Shown: piece after piece, positions 25,994-35,095 of the stretch
How the letters are laid out: each line of letters opens with the position of its first letter
Position numbering within the stretch: the stretch's first letter is position 1
Assembly: GCF_900108345.1 (NCBI RefSeq)
Contig: NZ_FNVV01000012.1
Span: 62,001-126,000, forward strand
DNA length: 64,000 nucleotides
Direction: 5' to 3'
From: Bacteroides ndongoniae
Lineage (GTDB): Bacteria > Bacteroidota > Bacteroidia > Bacteroidales > Bacteroidaceae
Position numbers and translations under genes: made by a program
Notes under the pieces: generated by a model
Databases searched by the model: none
Told to the model about the DNA's origin: nothing
Seen by the model: only the letters and a program-made list of their open reading frames with translations

Positions 25994-28078
25994 ATGATAA
26001 AGAAAAGTATTCTAATTTTAGCAGCAAGTTGTATGATGTACTCTTGTACTACTCAGACGGAAACCAATCCGTTCCTTACCGAGTTCCAAACCCCGTACGG
26101 TGTTCCGCCGTTCGACCAGATCAAACTGGAACACTACGAACCAGCCTTCATGAAAGGCATCGACGAACAAAACGCCAACATCCAGGCCATCACTTCCAAT
26201 GCCGAAGCACCTACATTCGATAACGTCATTGTAGCCTTCGACAACAGCTCACCCATTCTGGACCGTGTAGGAGGTGTATTCTATAACCTGACCGAAGCCG
26301 AAACTACCGACGAGCTCACAGCACTGTCCATGAAGCTGGCTCCTGTCATGTCCGAGCACAATGACAATATCCTCCTTAACGAAGCACTGTTCGCCAAGAT
26401 AAAAGACGTCTATCAGCAGAAAGACAGCCTGCAACTGACCACCGAACAGCGCCGTCTGTTGGAGAAGACTTACAAAAGCTTCGTTCGCTCGGGTGCCAAC
26501 CTCCCTGCCGACAAGCAAGCCCGCCTGCGCGAGATCAACAAACAACTCTCTACCCTCGGCATTCGTTTCGACAAGAACATCCTGAACGAAAACAACGAAT
26601 TCAAACTGTTTGTCGACAAGGAAGAAGACTTGACCGGACTGCCCGAATGGTTCCGTCAGAGCGCCGCAGCCGAAGCCAAAGCAGCCGGACAGGAAGGTAA
26701 ATGGCTGTTTACCCTGCACAACTCCAGCCGCTTGCCTTTCCTGCAATATTCGGCCAACCGTCCGCTGCGCGAGAAGGTATACAAAGCCTACATCCAGCGC
26801 GGTAATAACAACGACAAGAACGATAACAAGAAAATCATCACCGAAATCGTCAGCCTGCGCCTCGAAAAAGCCCGCCTGCTGGGATTCGACTGCTACTCCA
26901 ACTTTGTACTCGACAATACCATGGCGAAGGATTCAAAGACCGTCATGGACTTCCTGAACAACCTGTGGCAGTACGCCCTGCCCAAAGCCAAGGCCGAAGC
27001 AGCCGAGTTACAAAAACTGATGGACCGCGAAAACAAAGGCGAAAAGCTGGAAGCCTGGGACTGGTGGTACTACACCGAGAAACTGCGTAAAGAGAAGTAC
27101 AACCTCGAAGAAGAGCAAATCAAACCCTACTTCAAACTCGAAAACGTACGCGAAGGCGCTTTCGCCGTAGCCAACAAGCTGTACGGCATCACCCTTACAC
27201 CAATGGACAGCATTCCCGTCTACAATCCCGACGTACAAGTATTCGAAGTGAAAGATGCCGACGGCTCGCAACTGGGAATCTTCTATACCGACTACTTCCC
27301 ACGTGCAGGCAAAAGCGGCGGTGCCTGGATGAGCAATTACCGCGAGCAGCAAGGTGATATCCGTCCGCTGGTATGCAATGTGGCTAGCTTTACCAAACCT
27401 GTAGGCGACACTCCCTCTCTGCTTACCATCGACGAAGTAGAAACCCTGTTCCACGAATTCGGTCATGCCTTGCACGGTCTGTTAACCAAGTGCCAATATA
27501 AGGGAACATCAGGCACGAACGTCGTACGCGACTTTGTAGAGCTGCCCTCACAGATCAACGAGCACTGGGCTACTGAACCCGAAGTGCTGAAGATGTATGC
27601 TAAGCATTACCAGACCGGCGAAACAATTCCCGACGAACTGATCGAAAAGATCCTCAATCAGAAGACTTTCAATCAGGGATTCATCACGACCGAACTGATG
27701 GCAGCCGCCTTTTTGGATATGAACCTGCATAACCTGACCGATACGACTGGTCTGGACGTAGTAGCCTTCGAGAAAGAAGCCATGGACCGTCTGGGACTGA
27801 TTCCCGAAATAGCTCCGCGTTACCGTACCACCTACTTCAGCCACATCATCGGCGGTTATGCAGCAGGTTATTACAGCTATCTTTGGGCCAACGTGCTCGA
27901 CAACGACGCTTTCGAAGCCTTCAAGGAAAACGGCATCTTCGACCGCCACACAGCCGACCTGTTCCGACGCAACGTACTGGAGAAAGGCGACAGCGAAGAC
28001 GCCATGACTCTTTACAGGAATTTCCGCGGCGCCGAGCCCCAACTGGAACCGATGTTAAAAAACCGCGGAATGAAATAA
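25994..28078 (+). CDS. M3-family metallopeptidase, lipoprotein (peptidyl-dipeptidase Dcp-like)
   Basis: A 694-residue protein with a lipoprotein signal (ILAASCMMYSC). The zinc-binding motif HEFGH occurs in DEVETLFHEFGHALHGLL, with the third ligand Glu about 25 residues later (DFVELPSQINEHW). The length and the C-terminal ISHIIGGYAAGYYSYLWA-like sequence are those of Dcp/oligopeptidase A. It would cut peptides in the periplasm for amino-acid supply. It follows the EEP gene by 47 bp on the same strand. Confidence 0.93.
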   Translation: MIKKSILILAASCMMYSCTTQTETNPFLTEFQTPYGVPPFDQIKLEHYEPAFMKGIDEQNANIQAITSNAEAPTFDNVIVAFDNSSPILDRVGGVFYNLTEAETTDELTALSMKLAPVMSEHNDNILLNEALFAKIKDVYQQKDSLQLTTEQRRLLEKTYKSFVRSGANLPADKQARLREINKQLSTLGIRFDKNILNENNEFKLFVDKEEDLTGLPEWFRQSAAAEAKAAGQEGKWLFTLHNSSRLPFLQYSANRPLREKVYKAYIQRGNNNDKNDNKKIITEIVSLRLEKARLLGFDCYSNFVLDNTMAKDSKTVMDFLNNLWQYALPKAKAEAAELQKLMDRENKGEKLEAWDWWYYTEKLRKEKYNLEEEQIKPYFKLENVREGAFAVANKLYGITLTPMDSIPVYNPDVQVFEVKDADGSQLGIFYTDYFPRAGKSGGAWMSNYREQQGDIRPLVCNVASFTKPVGDTPSLLTIDEVETLFHEFGHALHGLLTKCQYKGTSGTNVVRDFVELPSQINEHWATEPEVLKMYAKHYQTGETIPDELIEKILNQKTFNQGFITTELMAAAFLDMNLHNLTDTTGLDVVAFEKEAMDRLGLIPEIAPRYRTTYFSHIIGGYAAGYYSYLWANVLDNDAFEAFKENGIFDRHTADLFRRNVLEKGDSEDAMTLYRNFRGAEPQLEPMLKNRGMK

Positions 28079-28125
28079 TATGCAAATATTTGAGTTCCTT
28101 TTACTTCCAAATGTGAAAAAAAAGC

Positions 28126-28133
28126 TATATTTG
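28126..28133 (+). promoter_or_regulatory. -7 box TATATTTG for secDF
   Basis: TATATTTG lies 58 bp before the secDF ATG, in the gap after the M3 peptidase gene. Confidence 0.65.
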
Positions 28134-28191
28134 CAGCCCTATATACATCAGAATTAATTAAATAAAGTAATCATAATAAACTAAAAGTAAC

Positions 28192-31185
28192 ATGCAAAAC
28201 AAAGGATTTGTAAGAGTTTTTGCCATCTTGCTCACACTGGTCTGCGTGTTCTACTTGTCCTTTTCTTTTGTAACTCGCTACTATACCAACAAGGCTAAGG
28301 AGTATGCAAAAGGAGACGAGAAAGTGGAGCAGGACTACCTGGATTCTCTGGCGAACGAGAAAGTGTGGTTTGGCAACTGGACTCTGAAAGATTGTCGTGA
28401 GATGGAAATCAGTCTTGGTTTGGACTTGAAGGGTGGTATGAACGTCATCCTCGAAGTTTCTGTACCCGATGTCATCAAGACATTGGCGGACAACAAAACC
28501 GACGAAGCGTTCAACCAGGCATTGTCAACAGCCGCTAAACAAGCTACAACAAGTCAGGACGACGTTATCACACTGTTCGTTCGCGAGTACCACAGACTTG
28601 CTCCGGACCAACCTCTTGCACAATTGTTCGCTACCCAACAGTTGAAAGACAAAGTAAACCAGAAATCTTCGGATGCAGAAGTTGAGAAGGTTCTGCGCGA
28701 AGAAGTTAAAGCCGCAGTCGACAACTCATACAACGTGCTCCGTACACGTATCGACCGTTTCGGTGTCGTTCAGCCCAACATCCAGAGTCTGGAAGACAAG
28801 ATGGGCCGCATCATGGTCGAACTGCCTGGTATCAAAGAGCCCGAACGTGTAAGAAAATTGTTGCAAGGTTCTGCCAACCTCGAATTCTGGGAAACTTACA
28901 ATGCAAACGAAGTAGCTCCTTACCTGCAATCAGCCGACAACAAGTTGCGCGTTCTGCAGAGCACACAGACTGCAGCCGACAGCACTGCCGTTGATACAGT
29001 TGCTACCGAAGCTCCCGTTGTAGCTCAGGCTACCAGCACTACCGACAGTCTTGCAGCCGCTCTGAAAGGCGAAAGCAAATCACAGGCTGTCGATCTGGAA
29101 CAAATCAAGAAAGAACATCCGTTGCTGGCCATTCTGCAGGTGAACCCCAATGGTGGTCCGGTAGTAGGCTATGCCAGCTATAAGGATACAGCAGAAATCA
29201 ACAGATATCTGTCAATGCCCGAAGTTCTGTCTGAACTGCCGAAAGACCTGCGTCTGAAGTGGGGTGTTTCTGCCGTAGCTTTCGACCCGAAAGCACAGAC
29301 TTTCGAACTCTACGCCATCAAGTCGACCGAGCGTAACGGCCGTGCCGCTATGGAAGGTGACGTAATCGTAGACGCCAAGGACGACTACGACCAATATGGC
29401 AAACCGTGCGTAAGCATGTCTATGAATACTGACGGTGCACGCCGCTGGGCACAGCTGACCAAGCAGAACATCAACCGCAGCATCGCTATCGTATTGGATG
29501 GCTACGTATATTCTGCTCCGAATGTAATGAACGAAATTACTGGCGGTAACTCTGTCATCACCGGTCACTTCACCCCCGACGAAACGAAAGACTTGGCCAA
29601 CGTATTGAAATCTGGTAAGATGCCGGCTCCTGCCCACATCGTACAGGAAGACATCGTAGGTCCGTCACTCGGTCAGGCTTCTATCAACGCCGGTATCATT
29701 TCATTCATCGTGGCTCTCGTGCTGTTGATGATCTACATGTGCTCCATGTATGGTTTCATCCCCGGTATGGTTGCCAACGGCGCCCTTATCCTGAACTTGT
29801 TCTTCACACTGGGTATTCTTTCTTCCTTCCAGGCTGCACTGACAATGTCCGGTATCGCCGGTATGGTGCTGTCACTGGGTATGGCTGTGGATGCCAACGT
29901 GTTGATCTACGAACGTACCAAGGAAGAGCTTCGCGCAGGCAAGGGTGTGAAGAAAGCCTTGGCTGATGGTTATTCGAACGCCTTCTCGGCCATCTTCGAC
30001 TCTAACTTGACATCTATCATCACCGGTATCATCCTGTTCAACTTCGGTACAGGTCCTATCCGTGGTTTTGCTACTACCTTGATCATCGGTATCCTGATTT
30101 CATTCTTTACAGCCGTGTTCATGACTCGTCTGTTCTACGAACACTTCATGGGTAAGGACAAGCTGCTGAACCTGACATTCTGCACCGGTATCTCCAAGAA
30201 CCTGATGGCCAATACTCACTTCGACTTCATGGGTCGCAGAAAAGTATGGATGACTACTACACTCATCGTTGTCGTAGTTTGCCTCGGCTTCCTGTTTACA
30301 CGCGGTCTGAGCCAAAGTATCGACTTCACCGGTGGACGTAACTTCAAGGTACAGTTCGAGAAAGAAGTTGAACCTGAACAGGTACGTGAGCTCATCTCCA
30401 GCAAGTTTGGTGATGCTAACGTAAGCGTTATCGCCATCGGTACCGACGGTAAGACTGTACGTATCAGTACCAACTACCGCATTCAGGAAGAAGGCAGCAA
30501 CGTTGACTCTGAAATCGAAGCTTATCTGTACGAGACTCTGAAGCCGCTGCTCACTCAGAACATTTCGCTGGAAACATTCATCGACCGCGAGAACCACACC
30601 GGCGGAAGTATCATCAGTTCGCAGAAGGTAGGTCCGAGCATCGCCGACGACATCAAGGTATCAGCTATCTGGTCTGTTGTACTGGCTCTGATCGCTATCG
30701 GTCTGTACATCCTGCTCCGCTTCCGTAACATCGCTTATAGTATCGGTTCTGTAGCAGCTCTGGCTTGCGATACCATCGTCATCTTGGGTGCATACTCCAT
30801 CTTCTGGGGCATCCTGCCGTTCTCGCTCGAAATCGACCAGACATTTATCGGTGCCATCCTGACGGCTATCGGTTACTCTATCAACGATAAGGTGGTTATC
30901 TTCGACCGTGTACGTGAGTTCCTCGGTCTCTATCCGAAGCGTGACAAGCTGACTCTGTTCAACGACTCACTGAACACGACACTGGCACGTACCATCAATA
31001 CGTCACTGAGTACCTTGATCGTGTTGCTGTGTATCTTCATCCTCGGTGGTGACTCTATCCGCAGCTTCGCCTTCGCCATGATTCTGGGTGTTGTATTCGG
31101 TACACTGTCTTCACTCTTCGTCGCTTCTCCTATCGCCTTCATGTTGTTGAAGAAGAAAAACGAAGAAGTAGTCGCAGAAAAATAA
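28192..31185 (+). CDS. secDF: Fused protein translocase subunit SecDF
   Basis: A single 997-residue protein combining SecD and SecF, which use the proton gradient to help pull exported proteins through SecYEG. The SecD half has an N-terminal membrane segment, GLDLKGGMNVILEV, the periplasmic P1 domain (RTRIDRFGVVQPNIQ) and a membrane block beginning ~500 with GMAVDANVLIYERTKEELR. The SecF half starts near 640 with IDFTGGRNFKVQFE and ends with GYSINDKVVIFDRVRE and a membrane block. An Ala/Thr-rich linker at ~255-300 is an insertion in the SecD domain. Fusion is usual in Bacteroidetes. Confidence 0.97.
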   Translation: MQNKGFVRVFAILLTLVCVFYLSFSFVTRYYTNKAKEYAKGDEKVEQDYLDSLANEKVWFGNWTLKDCREMEISLGLDLKGGMNVILEVSVPDVIKTLADNKTDEAFNQALSTAAKQATTSQDDVITLFVREYHRLAPDQPLAQLFATQQLKDKVNQKSSDAEVEKVLREEVKAAVDNSYNVLRTRIDRFGVVQPNIQSLEDKMGRIMVELPGIKEPERVRKLLQGSANLEFWETYNANEVAPYLQSADNKLRVLQSTQTAADSTAVDTVATEAPVVAQATSTTDSLAAALKGESKSQAVDLEQIKKEHPLLAILQVNPNGGPVVGYASYKDTAEINRYLSMPEVLSELPKDLRLKWGVSAVAFDPKAQTFELYAIKSTERNGRAAMEGDVIVDAKDDYDQYGKPCVSMSMNTDGARRWAQLTKQNINRSIAIVLDGYVYSAPNVMNEITGGNSVITGHFTPDETKDLANVLKSGKMPAPAHIVQEDIVGPSLGQASINAGIISFIVALVLLMIYMCSMYGFIPGMVANGALILNLFFTLGILSSFQAALTMSGIAGMVLSLGMAVDANVLIYERTKEELRAGKGVKKALADGYSNAFSAIFDSNLTSIITGIILFNFGTGPIRGFATTLIIGILISFFTAVFMTRLFYEHFMGKDKLLNLTFCTGISKNLMANTHFDFMGRRKVWMTTTLIVVVVCLGFLFTRGLSQSIDFTGGRNFKVQFEKEVEPEQVRELISSKFGDANVSVIAIGTDGKTVRISTNYRIQEEGSNVDSEIEAYLYETLKPLLTQNISLETFIDRENHTGGSIISSQKVGPSIADDIKVSAIWSVVLALIAIGLYILLRFRNIAYSIGSVAALACDTIVILGAYSIFWGILPFSLEIDQTFIGAILTAIGYSINDKVVIFDRVREFLGLYPKRDKLTLFNDSLNTTLARTINTSLSTLIVLLCIFILGGDSIRSFAFAMILGVVFGTLSSLFVASPIAFMLLKKKNEEVVAEK

Positions 31186-31221
31186 GTTTCTGAGTTTTTA
31201 AGTTCTTAAGTTGATGAGTTG
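31185..31221. repeat. 'agtttttaagttcttaag' intergenic repeat
   Basis: Directly after the secDF stop is sequence nearly identical to the element that fills the kinase-regulator gap at 41135-41292. It is an AT-rich dispersed repeat with no coding content. Confidence 0.6.
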
Positions 31222-31273
31222 CAAAAGACTCTTCAGCTTAAGGGCTAAAAACAAAAGATTAAGTTCCCTATAC

Positions 31274-31312
31274 AGAGGATGTATCCGCAAATGGATGCAT
31301 CCTCTTTTTTTA
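31274..31312 (+). terminator. Terminator after secDF
   Basis: The arms agaggatgtatcc (31274-31286) and ggatgcatcctct (31293-31305) form a 13-bp stem with one G-T-type mismatch, a 6-nt loop and a run of T. Confidence 0.9.
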
Positions 31313-31443
31313 TCTTTTATGCAAAACTGCTGCTCTATTCCTTGAAAAGTACGGAAAAATATGGCTTCCATTACAGCAGAAAGAGGTTTCGTAAAAGAGA
31401 ATAAAATAATTACTAAACAAAATGCAAAACCATCCCAATAATC

Positions 31444-31450
31444 TAATATA
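31444..31450. repeat. Target-site duplication, left copy (TAATATA)
   Basis: TAATATA directly abuts the left inverted repeat of the IS982 element and is matched exactly by 32483-32489. Without the IS the two flanks join around one copy. Confidence 0.88.
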
Positions 31451-32482
31451 ACGTGAGTTCGATATAAGCAAATAAATATTTCACTGAAAATTAGGAACAT
31501 AGCGATAAAAGTATTAAATTTATAGTGAACAATTATAACATTTAAACGATTATCACTATGTTTCCAGAGTCTAAAGTTACAGAGATTTATTGTATGGCCG
31601 ATGATTTTTGCAAGGAATTTACATTTCAACAGGAAAAATATATGATTGATGATAAGAAGACCAAGCATCGCAATAAACCCAACCGTATGAGTGATGCTGA
31701 GATTATGGTTATTCTTATCCTGTTTCACTCCGGTGGTTTTCGCTGTTTCAAGCATTACTACAAGGAGTATGTCTGTAAACATCTGAAACACCTTTTTCCG
31801 CGCCAAGTTTCCTATAACCGTTTTGTAGAATTGGAAAAGGAAGTACTACTTCCCCTGACCATCTTTATCAAAAAAGTACTGCTGGGAACCTGTACCGGCA
31901 TCAGTTTTGTGGACTCCACTCCCTTACGTGTATGCCGTAACCAAAGAATCCTTATTCATAAGACATTTGAAGGACTTGCCGAGCGTGGAAAATGTTCAAT
32001 GGGATGGTTCTTCGGATTCAAGTTGCATCTGATAATCAATGACAAAGGGGAAATTCTCAATTTCATGTTTACTCCCGGAAACGTGGATGACCGGGAGCCT
32101 TTGAAGCTGGGCAAGTTCCTGAAGAACATTAAAGGAAAACTATGTGCAGACAAAGGATATATTGGTCAGGCCCTGTTCGAGAATCTTTTTCTTAATGGCA
32201 TACAACTTGTCACCAAGGTCAAGAACAATATGAAGAACTCACTGATGAGTATTGCCGACAAGATCTTGCTCAGAAAAAGAGCCCTGATCGAAACGGTCAA
32301 TGACGAATTGAAGAACATTGCACAGATAGAGCACTCCAGACATCGTTCATTCAATAACTTTATAGCTAACTCTTTGTCGGCTATCGCAGCATACTGCTTT
32401 TTTGAAAAGAAGCCAGCTATTGATATAAATTTTGTCAATGACAGACAACTTTCTTTTTTTTGATTTTATATCGAACTCACGT
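31451..32482 (+). mobile_element. IS982-family insertion sequence, complete
   Basis: The element is 1032 bp, bounded by perfect 17-bp inverted repeats acgtgagttcgatataa (31451-31467) and its complement (32466-32482), and flanked by the 7-bp direct repeat TAATATA. Length, repeat and duplication size fit IS982. The clean ends and exact duplication suggest a recent insertion. Confidence 0.95.
31558..32463 (+). CDS. IS982-family transposase
   Basis: An intact 301-residue DDE transposase. Landmarks are MSDAEIMVILILFHSGGFRCFKHYY near the N-terminus, the first catalytic Asp in GISFVDSTPLRVC, the second in KLCADKGYIGQALFENLF, and the Glu in KRALIETVNDELKNIAQIEH, followed by the HRSFNNFIANSLSAIAAY tail. 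This order and length match IS982. The stop codon lies 3 bp before the right inverted repeat. Confidence 0.95.
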   Translation: MFPESKVTEIYCMADDFCKEFTFQQEKYMIDDKKTKHRNKPNRMSDAEIMVILILFHSGGFRCFKHYYKEYVCKHLKHLFPRQVSYNRFVELEKEVLLPLTIFIKKVLLGTCTGISFVDSTPLRVCRNQRILIHKTFEGLAERGKCSMGWFFGFKLHLIINDKGEILNFMFTPGNVDDREPLKLGKFLKNIKGKLCADKGYIGQALFENLFLNGIQLVTKVKNNMKNSLMSIADKILLRKRALIETVNDELKNIAQIEHSRHRSFNNFIANSLSAIAAYCFFEKKPAIDINFVNDRQLSFF

Positions 32483-32489
32483 TAATATA
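32483..32489. repeat. Target-site duplication, right copy (TAATATA)
   Basis: An exact copy of 31444-31450, immediately after the right inverted repeat of the IS982 element. Confidence 0.88.
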
Positions 32490-32495
32490 AATCTC

Positions 32496-32503
32496 TACAT
32501 TTG
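32496..32503 (+). promoter_or_regulatory. -7 box TACATTTG next to the IS982 insertion
   Basis: TACATTTG matches TAnnTTTG, 6 bp downstream of the right target duplication and 113 bp before the DUF1016 remnant. The IS has therefore displaced whatever -33 element served it. Confidence 0.5.
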
Positions 32504-32615
32504 CAATATAATAGACCTGTAGCATTGTGAGTTAAAAAGAGAGGTGCGGGCTACAAACTCCGCTGTAACAAAAGCTCAAAATGTTGTTAGCAAATAAAGA
32601 AAAAGAACGAAAAAT

Positions 32616-33070
32616 ATGAAACAGGATAGTATAATCGCATCAAGAGAACAACAGTTTGGAGAAGTTATAGATATTATTCTCTTGCATCAAGCCCGAGCAT
32701 CAAGAACAGTAAACGAAGAATTGTTACTTACTGCCTGGCATGTGGGAGGTTATGTTTCTTCAAAACTGAAAAGCGAAGAATGGGGAAGTAAAGTAGTAAC
32801 CCAGCTGTCCGAGTATATCCGCTCTCAACGACCGGACATCAAAGGTTTCGGGCGAAGCAGCATTTACAATATGGTCATGTTCTATGACGAATATTCTTCG
32901 GAAAGATTCTCCGCAACAGTCAAGAAGTATCTGAACTCTGAATTTGTCCAGCCAATAATTGGACAAACTAACTGACAATGATAGCCGAATACAAACGCAT
33001 TCTCATTCCACAAGAGCGTATGCAGGAGAAACTAAACGAATTCTGTGACCAATTCTTGACCAAAGAATAA
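32616..33070 (+). pseudogene. DUF1016 (YhcG-like) nuclease gene, internally deleted remnant
   Basis: The first frame (32616-32975, 119 residues) is the DUF1016 N-terminal domain: LLTAWHVGGYVSSKLKSEEW, SRPDIKGFG-like sequence (SQRPDIKGFGRSSIYNM) and a tail EFVQPIIGQTN, then stop. Only 3 bp on and in another frame, 32978-33070 encodes AEYKRILIPQERMQEKLNEF, the usual C-terminal end of these proteins. The middle and the PDDEXK nuclease domain, about 200 residues, are gone. Intact members are ~340 residues and are linked to mobile or defence regions. The deletion plus frameshift means it is non-functional. Confidence 0.82.
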
Positions 33071-33118
33071 CTAACGAAAAGAACAACTCAATGTTCCTCT
33101 ATTAACCTTTATACCATT

Positions 33119-34633
33119 TTATTTATCCATTCCTTCCCCCTCCTGCATCCGGCTTTCCTTCACCCAATAGCCGTTGCCGTAACGTGTATGCACGCGGCGA
33201 CCCAACTGTGCCAGCAAGCGGCTAAAGGCCAGACAACTGTAGCCCGTCAGGGCAGACGGGTTCTGCTGCTTCAGGGCGGCGTAAAGGGCGGCGGCGGACA
33301 TGACGCGCGCTCCCTGCTCGCCCGGCCGGGCAAACTGGAAGTTGGCGCCCAGCACCTCTTCGGCAGGTGTCACACGATAGAAGGCCTGATTCACTGCCTG
33401 TATCTCCACTTCCTCGCGCTTACTGAACCAGCAGCGTTCGCCTTGCTGCAGTTCGTGCTTCAGCTGAGCGTAGAGTTGGGCATGCTCCACGGGCGTGGTG
33501 CAGTCTATTTCGTGCTCCACCTCCACACAGATGAAGCGTCGGCTGCCCGAAGCGTCCGTCAGCAAGTCGCGGCGGTTGCTCGTACCGATGAACGAAGCGA
33601 TGCGCTCCAACGGCTCGGTGCTGCGGCGGTAAGCACGGCGCAGATTCAGGTTCTCCATCTGCATCAGGTTCTTCAGTTGCGGCATGCGGGTGGCAGGCAG
33701 CTTGTCGAACTCGTCCAGATTGATGAGTCCAAAGGCAGCCAGCTTGTTCTCGGCGGCTGTGGGATTGCTCAGGTCGAAGCTTTCGGTGAAGTAGCGGCGC
33801 AGCTCGGCGGGCATCAGCAGACGACAAAAGGTCGATTTGCCCATTCCCTGCACGGGGCTTACCAGGATGGGCGCCACGCTGTTGGCACGTTTGCCGCCCG
33901 TGTCGTGCCCCACCCAGCCTGCAGTCAGAGCCAGCATCCAGCGGTGGAACGAGCGCACCCACAGCGGATTGTCCGATACCCGGGCAGCCAGAGGCGTCAC
34001 CCGGTCGCGACCGTCCCAGGCGGGCAACGTGTCGAAGTAGCGGGCAAAGGGATGGTAACCGGGCATGTTGTCCGACTCCACGTAGCGGCGCACGTCGCGG
34101 TCCCAGCAGTCGATGCCTTCGGCGATGGCCGCCAGCGCAATGCCGTTCAGCAGGCGGTTGTCCACAGGCTTATATATAAGGTGGTGTTCGCCGGCTGCAG
34201 AGGCGTCGCGCAGGGCGCATTCGGTCTGCTCCGTCAGGCGGTTGTAGCGGAAGGCATAGCGCAGGCGCAGGAAACGCAGCAGTTTCTGCATGGTCTGTTG
34301 CTGCTTCGAAGGCTTCCCGTCCGTGGTAACGGAGGCGGAAGGAACTTCGGCGGCAGCGGTATGCACCGCTTCGGCGGCGGCAGGTTGTTCCGTATACTCA
34401 GCTTCGTTTGGGGTCGGTTCAAGCCTTGCCGTACGTTCTCTCCAGCGCACTTCTCCGTTCCGGCCATCCAGCAGGAAGACAATTTCCGTTCCGGCGGGCA
34501 GCGTGGAGCAGAAGTGTTGCAGGTATTCCAATACGTGTTCGTACGATTGTGTCCGACGGCGGGAGGGGGCGGAACGGTGTACGTCCGTCAGCAGGTTCCG
34601 GACACGGCTGATCAGATTCTTTGCTGTTTTCAT
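33119..34633 (-). CDS. VapE/DUF3874-type P-loop protein
   Basis: A 504-residue protein. An N-terminal domain (~1-130) with SRVRNLLTDVHRSAPSRRR leads into a low-complexity Ala/Glu stretch, then the virulence-associated-E ATPase domain: Walker A SPVQGMGKSTFCRLLM (K266), Walker B LINLDEFDKL, and sensor-like FIGTSNRRDLLTD and SRRFICVEV. Family members are primase/helicase-like and typical of phages and integrative elements. Here the gene stands alone with no integrase, primase or relaxase beside it. Its GC content is visibly higher than that of its neighbours on both sides, which suggests separate origin. A -7 box is at 34669-34676. Confidence 0.85.
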   Translation of the reverse strand: MKTAKNLISRVRNLLTDVHRSAPSRRRTQSYEHVLEYLQHFCSTLPAGTEIVFLLDGRNGEVRWRERTARLEPTPNEAEYTEQPAAAEAVHTAAAEVPSASVTTDGKPSKQQQTMQKLLRFLRLRYAFRYNRLTEQTECALRDASAAGEHHLIYKPVDNRLLNGIALAAIAEGIDCWDRDVRRYVESDNMPGYHPFARYFDTLPAWDGRDRVTPLAARVSDNPLWVRSFHRWMLALTAGWVGHDTGGKRANSVAPILVSPVQGMGKSTFCRLLMPAELRRYFTESFDLSNPTAAENKLAAFGLINLDEFDKLPATRMPQLKNLMQMENLNLRRAYRRSTEPLERIASFIGTSNRRDLLTDASGSRRFICVEVEHEIDCTTPVEHAQLYAQLKHELQQGERCWFSKREEVEIQAVNQAFYRVTPAEEVLGANFQFARPGEQGARVMSAAALYAALKQQNPSALTGYSCLAFSRLLAQLGRRVHTRYGNGYWVKESRMQEGEGMDK

Positions 34634-34668
34634 TGTCTATTTTGTGTTTTTATGTGTTTGTACGCAGG

Positions 34669-34676
34669 CAAAGATA
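34669..34676 (-). promoter_or_regulatory. -7 box TATCTTTG for the VapE-type gene
   Basis: On the - strand TATCTTTG lies 35 bp above the start at 34633. Confidence 0.6.
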
Positions 34677-34878
34677 CGACAAATATCCGGCCTGCCAAAC
34701 CGTTTCGGCCAAACGCGTTCAACAAATCGTTTTCAACTTCACGTTTCAACGCAAACCAATGATGGACAGACTGTTACGTTGAAAGGTGAAAGATGGGAAC
34801 CACAGAAGACACAGAGTTTCACAGCGTTTTTTATGGAGAGAAGGAGGAGGATAGAGGGGGACGCGCTCGCAGGGAGCA

Positions 34879-34954
34879 ACACTTGCATGGCTCCTGTGGA
34901 ATGCTTGCACGGCTCGCGAGCGGTACAAGTGTGGCTCGCGAGCCGTGCAAGTGT
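34879..34954. repeat. Four-unit ACACTTGCACGGCTC repeat array, copy B
   Basis: Unit 1 reads acacttgcatggctcctg; unit 2, atgcttgcacggctcgcgag; units 3 and 4 are inverted, their complements reading acacttgtaccgctcgcgag and acacttgcacggctcgcgag. Units 2-3 share the palindrome gctcgcgagc, and a second gctcgcgagc lies in unit 4. It lies upstream of the VapE-type gene. Confidence 0.85.
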
Positions 34955-35095
34955 TTCACAACAGGCATCTCTGCCTTTCTCCGTCCGACCAGATATTCAT
35001 AGAGGTTAATGATTCAATCGTAAAATCCCTACAGTCCCATATCGTCAAAACAACGTACCTTTATCCGTTTGACATCCAGGATTTCAGCCAATTTT

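Larger units (their letters stand above)
34634..35095. other. 462-bp intergenic region with repeats, no gene
   Basis: The region holds the VapE promoter, a 15-bp block cacgtttcaacgcaa (34740-34754) also found at 57122-57136, a 'gaaccacagaagacacagag' stretch, and repeat array copy B. The only open frames are chance ones through the repeats. Confidence 0.7.

Noticed and set aside
31198..31806. 202-residue - strand frame spanning the secDF terminator and the IS982 left end
   Set aside because: It crosses a terminator, a target duplication and an inverted repeat, so it cannot be an ancestral gene, and it shows no known motif.
33188..34762. 524-residue + strand frame opposite the VapE-type gene
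   Set aside because: It is the reverse complement of a gene with clear Walker motifs; low-complexity composition and no recognisable domain show that it is a GC-driven shadow.
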